A stretch of DNA of 64,000 nucleotides from Diploptera punctata (GCA_030220185.1 JASPKZ010005709.1:270001-334000); one strand, 5' to 3'; counted from the first letter of the stretch, positions 21,012-31,637 are shown. Notes: generated by a model from the sequence alone, not told the origin. Made by a program: numbers and translations.

Positions 21012-21572
21012 ATACTGCGTGCTCTCTGTGAACTCCTCAACAGTCGGCTGCAGACTGGCTGGTCGTTGGAAACTGTCTCTCTGTTTATAGCTAAACCCCG
21101 GGTGGAGGGGGGGTTTTTTTCTCGCGCGGACCGAGTTATGCGCTGTCGTGCAGTTTGCAGAAGTCATAGGCTTTGTTGTTGTGTTATGCAGTGCTGGGAT
21201 CCAAATTTTGTTTATCTTTTGAACACTTGATGAACAACCAACAACATATTATAAGATTCGAAGATACTCAGGTATTATCACAAACATCACATTACTACAC
21301 CAGACTATACAGAGAAGCCATTGAAATATATAAACATAAGAATTCCTTCAACAAAAAAGAAGAAACCATGAAGATAAACAAAATTTGGATCCCAGCACTG
21401 CATAACACAACAACGAAGCCTATGACTTCTGCAAACTGCACGACAGCGCATAACTCGGTCCACGCAGAAAACCCCCCTCCACCCGGGGTTTAGCTATAAA
21501 CAGAGAGACAGTTTCCAACGACCAGCCAGTCTGCAGCCGACTGTTGAGGAGTTCACAGAGAGCACGCAGTAT

Positions 21573-21613
21573 CTCCTGATGATGTCTACCGCAGCAGTAG
21601 ACGAAACGTCGAG
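21573..21613 (+). ncRNA. Hammerhead-like core
   Basis: Mirror copy of the minus-strand motif: CTC-CTGATGA-T-GTCTAC…GTAGAC-GAA-ACGT-C-GAG, with a canonical GUC triplet. The stem III ACGT has no loop, so it would have to form between two molecules or two copies, as in dimeric hammerheads. Confidence 0.6.
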
Positions 21614-22377
21614 TATGAAGACAACCAGACCACGGCCTATAAGCCCGGAAGACGAACCAAATATGGATCAAGATGCCGGCCGTGAAAGCCTACAATTATA
21701 TATAAGACATGAAATGCCTAATCCTGTAGAAAACAGCAAGGGGATCACCAGGATAAATGTCCCCAAGCAATGGGCAAATTGCTATTAACAGCACCACTTG
21801 CCTTCTCAACATATGAACTGCATAGAGGTTTGCAGTTTAATGCAGGAATCTGGTGCACAATCTAACGATTAAAAATTTTATACCACCACCTTTCTTAGGC
21901 CCGAGATTCAAAATTTTACAATAAAATGAACTAAATTTAATTAATTAATAATTATGGTGAGTTTTTAAATCTAACTCAATTCATTAATTAAAATAAATGT
22001 CCTTTTAATATTAATGTAAATTAATTTTTTTTTTCCTCAGGGGTCCTCATCTAGGGGATATGTGGATGGCGACCACAAGGTGCCCAAGCTGAGCAAAAAA
22101 TTTCTTCCACTTACTTGTGTTTTGCACTCTTTTAACTTTACTATCTAACCTCTCTTGATTAACTCTTGTTTTTTTTCGACTCCGACGCTATTAAGGCATC
22201 CGAGGGGTAGGGAGTCTTTCCTTTCTTCTATTTCTTCTTTCCTTGATTTTCTTTTCTTCTCCAGAAAAGCCTGATCGGAGGCTATAAGATGGCAGCCCCA
22301 TCACTGGTCTTGCCTTCCTTTGGCAAGCAACCAATTGAAATGACTATTATTATGCTTGCAAGTCTTATACGCAAGAT

Positions 22378-22452
22378 TCCCGGAAAACGCTGAGGGATAA
22401 TTTGTCTATAGGATCGTAAGCAGGTACAGGATGCCTATTTGGAAGGGAAGAA
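22378..22452 (+). pseudogene. LINE-C 3' terminal fragment
   Basis: Matches the last about 75 bp of LINE-C (AAACGCTG(G)AGGGA-type start, TCTATAGGATCGTAA, CCTAATACTTGGAA-like end). Too short for coding. Confidence 0.65.
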
Positions 22453-22484
22453 AGAACTGCGAATTTTTTTGAAATACTTTTTCC

Positions 22485-22830
22485 AAGCCCCACATGCCTA
22501 ACAAGACCCCTTGCCTACCAGCCGGCTGCTAGCCTCAGCAGCCACAGGTGTTAATTTAGCCAGTGTAAGGGGTGTACAAGGTGCCAGCATGTGGGATCCC
22601 ACAGCCGGTATGGCTGTTCTTCTTCTCGAAGAAACTCTGAAAGCAGCTACTTATTGTAGCTACCCAAATGCCTCACGATGCTGGCTGATGACCGGGTCTA
22701 TACTTGACCGAAATTCCACAGAGAAAATTTGTCCCCCCACCAGGAATCAAACCAGTGCAAGTCCCATAGCTCCTGCACCAAGGCTTCTTGCCTCTGAGAA
22801 CCAATCGGCGAGGGTAGGCGGGGACAAAAT
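22485..22830 (-). mobile_element. SINE S2, diverged copy
   Basis: Shares TACCAGCCGGCTGCT, the ACTTATTGTAGCTACCCAAA block and a degraded tRNA-like head (rc …GGTTTGATTCCTGG) with S2. A separate tRNA-like fragment on the same strand follows at about 22855-22925 (rc GGTGGTAAAATGCC … CTGAGTTCGATACC). Confidence 0.75.
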
Positions 22831-22930
22831 TGGGAAATTTAACTATTAAAATTTTAAACCCTGCTGGTATCGAACTCAGGTATGCTGGTCAGGGAAAGCA
22901 GGCATTTTACCACCAGATCTAGCCCTTATA

Positions 22931-23650
22931 AACCCTTTGTAGCGTGTAAATAGCTTCACCAACAAGTTTGTTGAAAGATTTATATACAGGATATATAAAA
23001 ACAACAGCATAACAGTATAAAAGGAACAAGGGGACTGAAGAACTGAATTACAAAATAAACTGTGAAATAAGAAACTCAAAGAAGAAAATTGAATATGTGT
23101 CTACAGTGGAATAAAATTGTGCATGAAATAAAGAATATTTGGGAAAATATATTGGTAATAACATTTCCGCCTTCCTATGGCTCTTACCATCCAATTCAGA
23201 ACCCTGACCTCCCCTTTTTTTTTTGGGGGTGGGTTAATTCTTAACTAATCTGATTTTTTATACATACCCTACCGATATAGTTTTTATAAATTTAACCAAA
23301 TATAAACACCAAAATAAGCCTCTCACAGTTGGGAAAAACAATCCAATATAAAAAAAAAGTTGGTTGATTCTAATCCTCGTAGAAATGGAGGACCAAGTAC
23401 ACACACTTTCGTCTGGGCCTTTTCAGTAACGGCTAACTAGTTTCGATGACATTTCACCCGATTTGTCTTATTATAAAGCATTACCAGTGGTGTAGAGTGG
23501 TCGCCGCTTCATACACTGGAGTTTGGATCTTCACATAGGATGCGAGAATGGAGGATGGGTTAGAAAATATTAATTGTATGCAAGTGTGCTGCCAAACAGT
23601 CCATCCTACAGCTCTGCTTCTTGGGTAGTCAGGGATTTGATTATTATTTT
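22931..23650. other. Unassigned
   Basis: Contains a T8/G-rich run near 23212-23232. No element or gene was recognised. Confidence 0.35.
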
Positions 23651-23654
23651 TTAA

Positions 23655-23946
23655 CCCATTGAGTCTAAAATATTTTTTTTTGTAATTTGATATCACTTGG
23701 AACTGGATTTTTTTAGGAAAAATGAACAGTCATGCAACAACGTGTTTGGTACGATATATATTTACGATTTTTTCCCCACTTATCGATAGTTTTGACTCCA
23801 ATGCTGCCAAATGCATGAAGAGAAATGTACCTAACAGTAATGTAAAAGTCAATGTTAGTGCCATCTCTAAATTAAAAGTTCCATGCTTCAGTCGTCAATC
23901 CGCCGTGCGAGACCATGGAACCATTCCATGCTTCAGAACCAATGGG
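23655..23946. mobile_element. TTAA-flanked TIR element (piggyBac-like MITE)
   Basis: TTAA at 23651-23654 and 23947-23950. Ends CCCATTGAGTCT and, inverted, CCCATTGGTTCT. No transposase; the ORF starting at 23722 reads through the right end and is not a gene. Ends resemble those at 28220-28449 (CACTTTGAGTCC). Confidence 0.78.
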
Positions 23947-23994
23947 TTAACAAACTTTTCCATTTTTTGTTGGAACTTTTGTCTGTGCATTCTT

Positions 23995-24270
23995 CTTTCC
24001 AGGATGGTTTCATTTTGTTATTTACGTTGTAAGTTAAAAATTAAATTGTACCTGTTGGTAGGTGCCGTCGTCCTCAACTTTGTTAATATATTGTATATAA
24101 AATTAACTGGAGTGCTTTCGGAAGTTACCTTCCATCTTCTGCAGGTTGAGTTTCCACTGCGTGTTGTTGTTGTGTACGGTGATGTAACTCCAACTGTTTG
24201 TAGCAGCAACTGACTTGTTTTTGACGATCTCGTATAATGGGTTTGACTGGGGTGCGTTCTCATTGAGAAG
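23995..24270 (-). mobile_element. PLE tail fragment
   Basis: The minus strand carries the end of a reading frame (SKTSQLLLQTVGVTSPYTTT, RSGNSTCRRWKVTS) leading into the hammerhead-like core, then TTAATTTTATATACAATAT and GAGGACGACGGCACCTACCA. The same tail forms the palindrome at 42026-43055, where it is split by mariner. Coding relationship to PLE is inferred from the shared core. Confidence 0.6.
24107..24145 (-). ncRNA. Hammerhead-like core
   Basis: CTG-CAGAAGA-T-GGAAG(GTAA)CTTCC-GAA-AG(CA)CT-C-CAG. Stem I CTG:CAG and stem II GGAAG:CTTCC are paired. Stem III AG:CT replaces the AC:GT of other families, a compensatory change, and the triplet is CUC. U4 is A in this copy, so it is probably inactive. 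Confidence 0.5.
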
Positions 24271-24760
24271 TGAAGTGTTGTTTGTTTCCTTTCACTAGTA
24301 TTGATTATAATTATTTATGTTTGTTTTTGACAAGTGAAATTAAATTTTGTTTGAGCTACTTTGTTTTATATTTGTTCTCTTTTTTGCTAGAAAAACAATA
24401 AAGTAAAATTAATTAATTCTCAAAAGTTAATTTGATTCAGAGCTTCATCGATCAATCAACAGATGGAGAAAGAAGCAGTGCTGCTGGATGACAGAACATT
24501 GTTCATGGAATTACTGATGATGAAACCACCTAAGTTTTGAAACCGGTCTAATTAGAAGATGGGGTATGAGGTGGGATGAAAAGAATATATTTTAAATTAT
24601 ACCTCACAGTAATATTTCCTATAATAGTTCAATATGAAAGCATAATTTAGCCATTTGCACATGTTCAGGATTTCAAATTTTTGCTTGTATCTAGAACTAA
24701 TTTAACTGTGAAATAATTGCAAACCTTGTTGGAAAAATAAGCTGTGATTTATTTTAAAAC
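24271..24760. other. Unassigned
   Basis: AT-rich, with no supported feature. Confidence 0.35.
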
Positions 24761-24761
24761 G

Positions 24762-25002
24762 AAAAATTAATGCTCGAACTGGGACTCGAACCCTGGATCT
24801 CTGACTCTGCGCAAGAATATGATACCAATTACACCATCCGAGCTCCAATACAAGTACCGGATGGTGTAATTGGTACCATACTGACATACCATTACACCAT
24901 CCGAGCTCCAATACGAACATCAGATGCTGTAATAGGTATCATACTGACATACAGAGTCAGAGATTTGGGTTCGAGTTTCGGCTCGAGTATTAATTTTTCT
25001 TT
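24762..25002. repeat. tRNA-like palindrome
   Basis: A minus tRNA-like copy (24775-24850; rc has GGTTCGAGTCCC) faces plus-strand tRNA-like sequence (24930-24990; GGGTTCGAGTTTCGG). Flanks are inverted GAAAAATTAATGCTCGA and TCGAGTATTAATTTTTC. The middle repeats the ATTACACCATCCGAGCTCCA segment twice (24830 and 24892). The A-box halves are scrambled, so these are not functional tRNAs. Confidence 0.65.
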
Positions 25003-25042
25003 CTAAAATAAAACTATGTCCAAATCTGGAAAGTGTTAATTT

Positions 25043-25948
25043 AAAATACACCACATCCATAAAGTCTTTCCAACATTACAACTTCTTATAAAATGAAAAT
25101 TATATAAAAGTTAGTATGATGATCATGAAGAAGGCTTCCAGGCTGTAGGCCATGGTCTTGAGGTTTGAAGTTCCCGGGCGTTTCATCAGAGACTGCGTCT
25201 GGCTCCTCGAGGTTGTCTTGAGGGCTTGAAGTTCCCCGGCGTTTTGCCAGAGACTGCGTCTGGCAACCTCAAGGGTTGTCTTGGGAGCTCAAGACAACCC
25301 ATGAGGATGCCGGATGTAGTCTCTGGCAAAATTTTGGGGAACTTCAAGTCTCAAGACTACAGCCCACAACCCGGAACCCTTCTTGATGATCATCATAATA
25401 ATTCCGGTGTGAAAGCCTAAATCAATACATATAAAAGTTAGAGTTGTGTGGTTTGTGGCAGATGAAAGACAAATTTTCAAAGTTTGTAAAGCTATGTCAG
25501 TGCACTTCCACATGTGCACCTCTTATCGCCTGCAAACATCTACGCGATATTCAATTTCTCGCCATACATATGCAGCATTTCTTGGGTGATGCTAGCAACA
25601 GCATCAGTTTTCCTTCTCAAAGTGTTCAAATCAGATACATGTGTTGCGTATACCCTGTCCTTTACATAACCCTAAAGAAAAAAATCTAGGGGGGTTATGT
25701 CTGGGGATCTAGTGGCCAGGGTGTTGCTAGCCTCACCCAAGAAATGCTGCATAATGTATGGTGAGAAATTGAATATAATTTAGATGTTTTGTGGGCAACA
25801 AAAGGTGTACACGTGGAAGTACACTGACATTGCTTTACAAATTTTGAGAGCTTGTCTTTCATCTGTCACAAAGCACACAACTCTAACTTTCATAGTTTCA
25901 TCTTATTAGAAGTCATATGTTGGAAAGACTTTATGGACACGGTGTATA
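25043..25948. mobile_element. Foldback TIR element containing a PLE tail
   Basis: Ends TACACCACATCCATAAAGTC and, inverted, TACACCGTGTCCATAAAGTC, followed by TTTCCAACAT on both sides. The arms continue inward as a long palindrome (GTTGTGTGGTTTGTGGCAGA opposed to TGTCACAAAGCACACAAC; CAGCATTTCTTGGGTGATGC opposed to GCCTCACCCAAGAAATGCTG). Removing the PLE insertion leaves about 580 bp. No transposase. It resembles a foldback or MITE derivative of a Tc1/mariner-like element. Confidence 0.65.
25115..25428. mobile_element. PLE-tail hairpin with 13-bp TSD
   Basis: ATATAAAAGTTAG at 25102-25114 and 25429-25441 flanks a 314-bp palindromic unit. Minus-strand copies of the tail occupy the left part, with the GTTTCATC/GTTTTGCC ends of cores at about 25180 and 25235. 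A plus copy (TGAGGATGCC…GGCAAAATTTTGGGG) occupies the right part, which ends GGTGTGAAAGCCTAAATC. It proves that such hairpins insert as discrete units. Cores here are degraded (GAAAC changed to CAAAA in the plus copy). Confidence 0.82.
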
Positions 25949-27080
25949 ACATTAAATTAAGCAGTAATTTCAGAAAGATTTCTGAATCAGGAAAATTTCT
26001 GAAATTCAGCACATGAGCAGGCGATTCAGAATCAAATCTTTATCTTGTATGTTAGATATTCTACGATCCACTGGTAAAAATATCTCTTTGAATTTTGTCA
26101 TTAATTTCCTCTATTATTTTGCAGAGTATTTTTACTGCTTCTATTTTCTTAATATAAAAATCTGACAAACCTATATAAAGTTGGTAGTCAGTAGAGCCAA
26201 CATATGACATGACAACTCTAAACTTGAACTAGCAACAAAAATAATAACATCCAATATTAAATATAAAAATTATTCCTCTTGCAACTTATATACAAAGTTG
26301 GTACCGGCCCCTTATTTACACATATATACAACAACGCGTTGCTATTGCTTTCCGCTAGAGTATTAACAAATAGACAAGGGTTTATTTTATTGACGGCGTG
26401 CAGCTGGCTGTTCCGCAGTGCCATGCTGCTGCAGACGCCGCTGTTCCTGACCGGCTGCGATGTATGAGAAAACACACAGCACGGCATAGCAGATCTGATC
26501 CGACTGTAACAGACAAATAACACTGTGACATCGAATAATAATTATAAATTTAAGCAATATACAAGTATATATATATATACAGATATACTGCGACAAAGCA
26601 AAAGAGACAACTGATAGAGTGTTTTTTTTTAATTTTGGATTTTAGATAAATCCCCAACTTCTAATTGTCAGATTTCGCTGATTTATGGAGAATACATTTC
26701 TCATTTTATTTCAAAGGCACATCCTGAGTTTCGTTGCGAAAAATCAGAAATTGTGACTGCTAAAGTAATTTTTAAATTTTTGTATCAGTTGAACTTCTAC
26801 TGCTGTTGGTCCAATTTTGCTGGTTAATGAACACGACCTTATTTTTTTAAAATAAATTTACAATATGGCAAGGGTGATTTCAATGAAACAAAAATTGTGG
26901 CCACTAGAGTATTAATAGACACACATACATACACACACACACATATATAAGTTTTGGTAATGATCATTTTTGGTGTCTACTAGATACAATCGGTAAAAAT
27001 CTGTAAACTTTTTCAAAAAATCTTTTCATGAGAACAACCTCAATAGTTTTAGCCCTTCAGAATTCACTAATGATGATATA
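25949..27080. other. Unassigned, with short microsatellites
   Basis: AT-rich. (AC)n at about 26925-26943. The segment 26955-27075 (CATTTTTGGTGTCTAC, TGTAAACTTTTT) resembles 55960-56080, so it is a repeat of unknown family. A GC-rich patch at 26395-26460 has no homology that I recognise. Confidence 0.4.
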
Positions 27081-27081
27081 C

Positions 27082-27082
<1 letters not shown>

Positions 27083-27133
<51 letters not shown>

Positions 27134-27136
27134 AAT
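27083..27136. repeat. (TAA)n microsatellite
   Basis: Nearly pure TAA array. Similar arrays occur at 27487-27535, 29335-29580 and 30058-30235. Confidence 0.95.
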
Positions 27137-27164
27137 ATTGTTTTATTAGGATTTTTTTTACATT

Positions 27165-27840
27165 ACAGTAGTTATCCTTCATCCCAAATGTATTTTGCCC
27201 CACCACAGCTTTCTATCTTCAGCATCTTCTTCTTTGAAGTCTTTTCTGATCATGTTTCTTCTCACTCCGTCCATCCACTGTTCCCTGGGTTTCCCCTCCC
27301 CTCCTGCTTTCAGCATTTCCAATCCAGCATCATTCTTGGACTTCTATTACTCTCTCCATCCACTTCAGATGTCTATAACATTTCAATCTCTATTCTTCTA
27401 TTACTTCTATAATATTATGTTTAACGTTAATATTTTGTAATTTCCTGGTTCCGAATTTTCTCCTTTCTCGATTTTCTTGATCGTGATGATAATATTAATA
27501 ATAATAATAATAATAATTATTATTATTATTATTTTATTTATATATTGATTTTCAACGTTTATGCATCTTTCGGTGCCTAAAGTTATATTTTCCTTCTCCA
27601 CTTGTCTCTATCCATCCAATCCATTTCTTCCAGTCCTCTTGTTTTCATTCCAGTTCTTATTTCTTGCATCCACGAGTTTCAAGGTTTTCCTTTCCTTTTT
27701 CTTCCAGGTGGATACCATTCCAATGTTTTTTTTTGGGGGGGGAGTAACCTTGCTTCTTGCTTTCATCGTACATGCCCTTATCAATTTAACGGCTTGTATC
27801 TTATATAATCTACTATTCATTTTTTTCTCGTACGACAGTA
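27165..27840 (-). pseudogene. LINE C-terminal relics (two)
   Basis: At 27190-27400 the minus strand reads like GGEGKPREQWMDGVRRNMIR and KDFKEEDAEDRKLWWG. At 27600-27700 it reads LVDARNKNWNENKRTGRNGL. The first is the GxPRxxWxDxV … W end of LINE polyproteins. The two may be one copy split by a (TAA)n expansion. Confidence 0.45.
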
Positions 27841-28219
27841 TTTCTTATTTTTTCTAATTTTGAACACCTTGCTGCTCTCCTCAAGAAATCCATTTCCATC
27901 GACATAAGTTTTTCTTCTAATAATAATAATATAATAATAATAACAATTTTATTTTTCACAGATTAACATTACACATTGTAGATTCATTTACTTGCCTCCT
28001 GTAAGAATATTAGTTTGTTGGTGGCTGTCTTGATCAGTTGATTTCCATACATGGCGATTAATTATTAAAAACTTCCTAAGTGCTCTCAAGCACAGGTTTA
28101 TGTTCAAATTTACGATTTTAGACTCTAGAGCATTGAGCTGCCATTTGTAAGAGTACTAGCTGTTAGAGCGATTAATTTTGTCTTATTTTCAGGGTAGTTG
28201 TCTTATTATTTTAGCTTAA

Positions 28220-28449
28220 CACTTTGAGTCCAGTGGTGGTACTAGTACCACGGCATTTAAATGACACTGAAGCCGGAGAAAAATTAAATTCCTCAGCATG
28301 CCTGTTCTGGCAGATTTACAGGGATTTTTTTCTGATCAGAGAACACCTCTCTAAATCCACCAGCACTGGCATACCGAGGAATTTAATTTTCTCCGGCTTC
28401 AGTGTCATTTAAATGCCATGGTACAAATACCACTGCAGGACTCAAAGTG
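28220..28449. mobile_element. TTAA-flanked long-TIR element (piggyBac-like MITE)
   Basis: TTAA at 28216-28219 and 28450-28453. Inverted arms of about 80 bp start CACTTTGAGTCC and include CATTTAAATGACACTGAAGC and CGGAGAAAA(T)TTAAATTCCTC. The loop is about 70 bp. No coding capacity. Confidence 0.85.
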
Positions 28450-28453
28450 TTAA

Positions 28454-29036
28454 TGCATTTTTAATGTTTATTAATATCAAAATTTGACAACCTGGGGCAT
28501 TTGTGAAAAAAAAATCAAAATTATATATATATATATATCATACCCTTATTCCTTTTTTTTTTATGATTTATTTGATACCACAAATATGACTATATTTGTT
28601 CTTTTCATTTCCTTTCCAATATTAAAGACTTTATTTTCTATCATTTAATTTTAGGTTTTTCATTATTATTTTTTATTTCCATTACAACATTCATTTCCTT
28701 GTCACATAAACTGTCACATTCCATCTCCTATACTTTTTGACTATATATGGACATGGAGTATCTCTTTAGAAAAATGATCAAGTTCAATGCTAGGGCAAAT
28801 ATGATAGGGTGAAAACGATCATGGGTTCGGGGATTATACAGGCCTTAAAGCTTCTTGATACTTGTCTTACATGTAATACAAAAAATAAAACCTTCATCCA
28901 AGAAACATGATCCAATTAGATTGAACCTAGCCCCACTGCATCTGAGACAATGATGTTACTCCAAGACTACAGTAGTGGGCATAAAATTAATAAAATTAAT
29001 AATAATAATAATAATTAAAATTAAACAAAAAGAGAG
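28454..29036. other. Unassigned
   Basis: AT-rich, with a short (AT)n at about 28523-28539. Nothing else is supported. Confidence 0.35.
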
Positions 29037-29250
29037 CTAGTCCACTCTTGTGGTCTGGAACTAATGCTGTTGCCTCAGACATTACAGGCCCAGATTTGAA
29101 TCTGGTCGCGACAAGTTCCTTGAATTAGGTATTTTGAGGATTTTTCATCACCTGTAAGACATATCAGGAAATTTTTAAGCCCAAGTGGTCCCTGAACATC
29201 ATAATCTTCAATGTCATTATCACCTTGTTTAAAAACACATTACGAATAGG
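29037..29250 (+). mobile_element. SINE S3, diverged
   Basis: Plus-strand copy of the family at 4977-5311. Shared features are a tRNA-like head (TGTGGTCTGGAACTAATGCT, then AGATTTGAATCTGGTCGCGA as B box) and the body words GAGGATTTTTCATCACCTGT, AAGACATATCAGGAA and GGTCCCTGAACATCAT. Confidence 0.7.
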
Positions 29251-29334
29251 CAAATGATTTTGATTTAAAGCATCTATAAATAAGGTAAAATATAAACAGA
29301 GCTAAAACAAACAAAAAAAGATGATCATCATAAT

Positions 29335-29536
29335 GAAAATTATAATAATAGTAAAAATTATGATGATAATAATAATGATTATGGCGAAAAATAATGAAAA
29401 TGATAAATAATAATAGTAGTAGTAATAATAGTAATAATAATAATAATAATAGTAATAATAATAAAAATAATAACAACAATAATAACAAATAATAAAAATA
29501 ATAATAAAAATAATAATAACAATAATAAATATAATA

Positions 29537-29579
<43 letters not shown>

Positions 29580-29580
29580 G
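29335..29580. repeat. (TAA)n-rich array
   Basis: Interrupted TAA repeats. The 118- and 78-codon ORFs of Tyr/Ile/Leu on the opposite strand are products of this array. It continues as a second block at 30058-30235 beyond a LINE relic and a PLE tail. Confidence 0.95.
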
Positions 29581-29880
29581 AAATTAGAAAACACAATGGA
29601 AGCAGAAGAAAGCATAATTGAAAGAATTGAGGAGAAGGAATTAAAATGGTTAGGACATATTTTAAGAATGGAAGATGAGTGATGGCTGAAATTACTATAT
29701 CAATGACAACCGATTAGAAAGAAAAAAAGAGGGAGACCAAAGTTAACATGGAAGGAAAACATGAGGATAGTAATGCAAGCAAGAGAACTAAACATTGAAG
29801 ATGCCCAAGATCGTAGGCTTTGGAGGCTTGGCACGAGGAGACAGCAGCAGCTGTAAAAACCCAAAGACAGATAGATAGAT
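29581..29880 (+). pseudogene. LINE C-terminal relic
   Basis: Reads MEAEESIIERIEEKELKWLG, HILRMEDE, a stop, then KKKRGRPKLTWKENMRIVMQ, ARELNIEDAQDRRLWRLGTR. The LKWLGHILRM … RGRPKLTW … DR..WR pattern is a LINE C-terminus. Family distinct from A to D. One or two stops. Confidence 0.7.
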
Positions 29881-29899
29881 ATAATAATAATAATAATGT

Positions 29900-30057
29900 A
29901 TTGACGTAGACTTTCACGGCCGGAGTTGCTATGATGATCTTGAAGAAGATTTTCGGGCTACAATCCTTGAGGATGCCAGACACAGTCTCTGGCGAAACAT
30001 CGGGGAACTTCAAGCCTCAAGACCATGGCCTACAGCCCAAAAATCTTCTTCAAGATC
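29900..30057 (+). mobile_element. PLE tail, short inverted unit in a (TAA)n array
   Basis: Starts GACGTAGACTTTCACGGCCG, the conserved PLE end read in reverse. It turns over at about 29960 and continues through the hammerhead-like core (29964-30004) to CCCAAAAATCTTCTTCAAGA. The GATCTTGAAGAAGATTTTCG arm pairs with the right end. It is embedded between two TAA arrays, probably its insertion target. Confidence 0.75.
29964..30004 (+). ncRNA. Hammerhead-like core
   Basis: TCC-TTGAGGA-T-GCCAGA…TCTGGC-GAA-ACAT-C-GGG. Stem I TCC:GGG (with one G·U), stem II six perfect pairs. Stem III is damaged (ACAT instead of ACGT). Position 3 is U facing G8. Confidence 0.5.
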
Positions 30058-30084
30058 ATAATAATAATAGTAATAATAATAATA

Positions 30085-30119
<35 letters not shown>

Positions 30120-30195
30120 TGATAAAATGATGATGAAAAAGATAATAACAGTAATAATGATTATGATAATGATATGATGAAAATGAATGATGATG

Positions 30196-30227
<32 letters not shown>

Positions 30228-30504
30228 TAATCATAAAACATAAACAAAAAAAAATTAAACAAAAAAAAAAAGAGCTACAAACCAAAGAGAAGAGACTCAG
30301 GCAGGGGATCTCAGCATCTGTTGAGCTACTCTAATGGAAATGATACGATGCAGCGACAGATTCAACATATGTGGCTGATAACACAATAACACATGCTTAA
30401 GTTTTACATGTTTACACAGTAATTCACATATCTAGGTACAGGGAATTAAAAGAGTTTTACCACATTTGAGAGTTCACCTCCTTGTGAACTTACATACTAT
30501 ATAT

Positions 30505-30745
30505 AGTATATGTTAATGATGGTGTATTATTAGGTGATAGTGAGGAAATACTAATAACCAACACATAAATTTGTTTTTCTATTTATATTTTCTTAGTGTT
30601 ATTATTATGAAACCGAAGCTGGAAGTAAATATCAATAAAACTAAATGTATGGTCAAACATAGAAACATATTATATAATGGAAATGGATAGTTAATTACAA
30701 ATGATGAAAATTTTGAAGAAGTGCCTGAATTTAAATACCTCATGT
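30505..30745 (+). pseudogene. LINE-A relic spanning the RT motif
   Basis: Reads YVNDGVLLGDSEEIL where young copies have YADDVVLLADSDEIL. It then continues with VNINKTKCMVKHRNILYNGN and EEVPEFKYL before breaking off. Both catalytic Asp are affected (A-D-D to N-D). It ends at about 30740 without the family 3' end. Confidence 0.7.
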
Positions 30746-30913
30746 GACTGTAAAAAATTGTGAAAGAGATAAACTTTGAATCAAGATAAATTGGCACAAA
30801 ACAGTAAGTTACAATATTTTATTTGAAGAGAAAATATATGCCTGAATCAGGATTTGAACCTAATAATTAAAACATGTTGTCTGTTCATTCTTACCTCTTA
30901 GAGTTGTTTTTTG

Positions 30914-30955
30914 TCGAACATATGTTTCAGAGCTTCTTAGCCCCATCGTCAGCGA
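30914..30955 (-). ncRNA. Hammerhead-like core
   Basis: TCG-CTGACGA-T-GGGGCT…AGCTCT-GAA-ACATATGT-T-CGA. Stem I TCG:CGA; stem II with two G·U pairs; stem III ACATATGT is a perfect palindrome; triplet GUU. All core positions match CUGANGA/GAA apart from the extra U. Confidence 0.6.
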
Positions 30956-30976
30956 TTACAGCGATTGAGTCTGTAA

Positions 30977-31018
30977 TCGCTGAGGATGGGGCTAAAAAGC
31001 TCTGAAACATATGTTCGA
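30977..31018 (+). ncRNA. Hammerhead-like core
   Basis: Opposite arm of the same hairpin: TCG-CTGAGGA-T-GGGGCT(AAAA)AGCTCT-GAA-ACATATGT-T-CGA. N7 differs (G versus C) while the invariant core is kept. Confidence 0.6.
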
Positions 31019-31033
31019 CAAAAACAACTCTAA

Positions 31034-31637
31034 GGCTCGAATCTATGAACGCATTAGACTGTAAAAGTCGTTCTCTGCCTGTACGCTGCTGAGAAAGTTG
31101 CATCCAAATATGTTTTTGCGTACTCAAAAATCTGTTCATGCGATAATAATTGTTGAAATTCCTAAGCTACCTGGCGAGGTGACTTAGCAGAGAAACGAAT
31201 CGTGAGCAACCCGATGGGAACCGATGTAGTTTGAAACCTTGCCGCGTACCTTGCTGCTTTATCCAAGATGTCGGACCTTGAAGACTTCGATCATGTTTTC
31301 AGCATATGCAGAGAAGAGGAATTTGATAAAGTATACCAAAGAATTCAACTGGAAGAACAGGAGAATCGGCATAATATTGCACGATGCAGACATCGTCGTA
31401 TACGGTATTATTTGCGGGACGCCAGAGTAAATGCATTCCTCTAGCAGATGAAAATAACGGAAGTGGTTTTATCACTGAGAATTCTGGGTAATTTCTTGCT
31501 AATATTATGAAACGACGACTTTCATGCATGACCAGTTAGTGGGTAGCTAATTCGATCTTTGCACTTGCTCACGGTGAGTCAGCTCACCAGTGATTGGAAG
31601 TAATTTGAGTAGAGACTAATGTATTTGCATGCGGCCG
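31034..31637 (+). mobile_element. PIF/Harbinger-like non-autonomous element, TAA TSD
   Basis: TAA duplicated at 31031-31033 and 31638-31640. Ends GGCTCGAATC and, inverted, CGGCCGCATGCA. Encodes MSDLEDFDHVFSICREEEFD, KVYQRIQLEEQENRHNIARC and RIRYYLRDARVNAFL, then stop: an acidic N-terminus plus an Arg-rich segment reminiscent of Harbinger transposase N-termini, without a DDE domain. Five copies in the window (also 38656, 39712, 53584, 61329). The superfamily call rests on the 3-bp TWA duplications and is an inference. Confidence 0.72.

Larger units (their letters stand above)
20905..21685. mobile_element. PLE tail, inverted pair
   Basis: Minus arm 20905-21205 and plus arm 21380-21670 are inverted repeats, each running from TTTGGATCCCAGCACTGCAT through the hammerhead-like core to GACGAACCAAATATGGATC. 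Between and into the plus arm the sequence encodes IRFEDTQVLSQTSHYYTRLY, REAIEIYKHKNSFNKKEETM (21230-21400). I recognise this as the C-terminal end of PLE polyproteins, after the GIY-YIG domain. The plus arm ends GCCGGCCGTGAAAGCCTACA, an end shared with 25115-25428, 29900-30057 and 40595-40870. Confidence 0.8.

Noticed and set aside
20913..21230. 105-codon plus-strand ORF in the PLE left arm
   Set aside because: Antisense to the tail. Its near copy appears on the other strand of the right arm, as expected for an inverted repeat, with no domain.
23722..24213. 163-codon ORF as a gene
   Set aside because: It crosses the right end of a TTAA-flanked element into a PLE tail on the other strand, has no recognised domain, and its codons do not match the PLE frame.
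29240..29615. Long Tyr/Ile/Leu-rich ORFs on the minus strand
   Set aside because: They are translations of the (TAA)n array; codon content is that of the repeat and no start context or domain is present.
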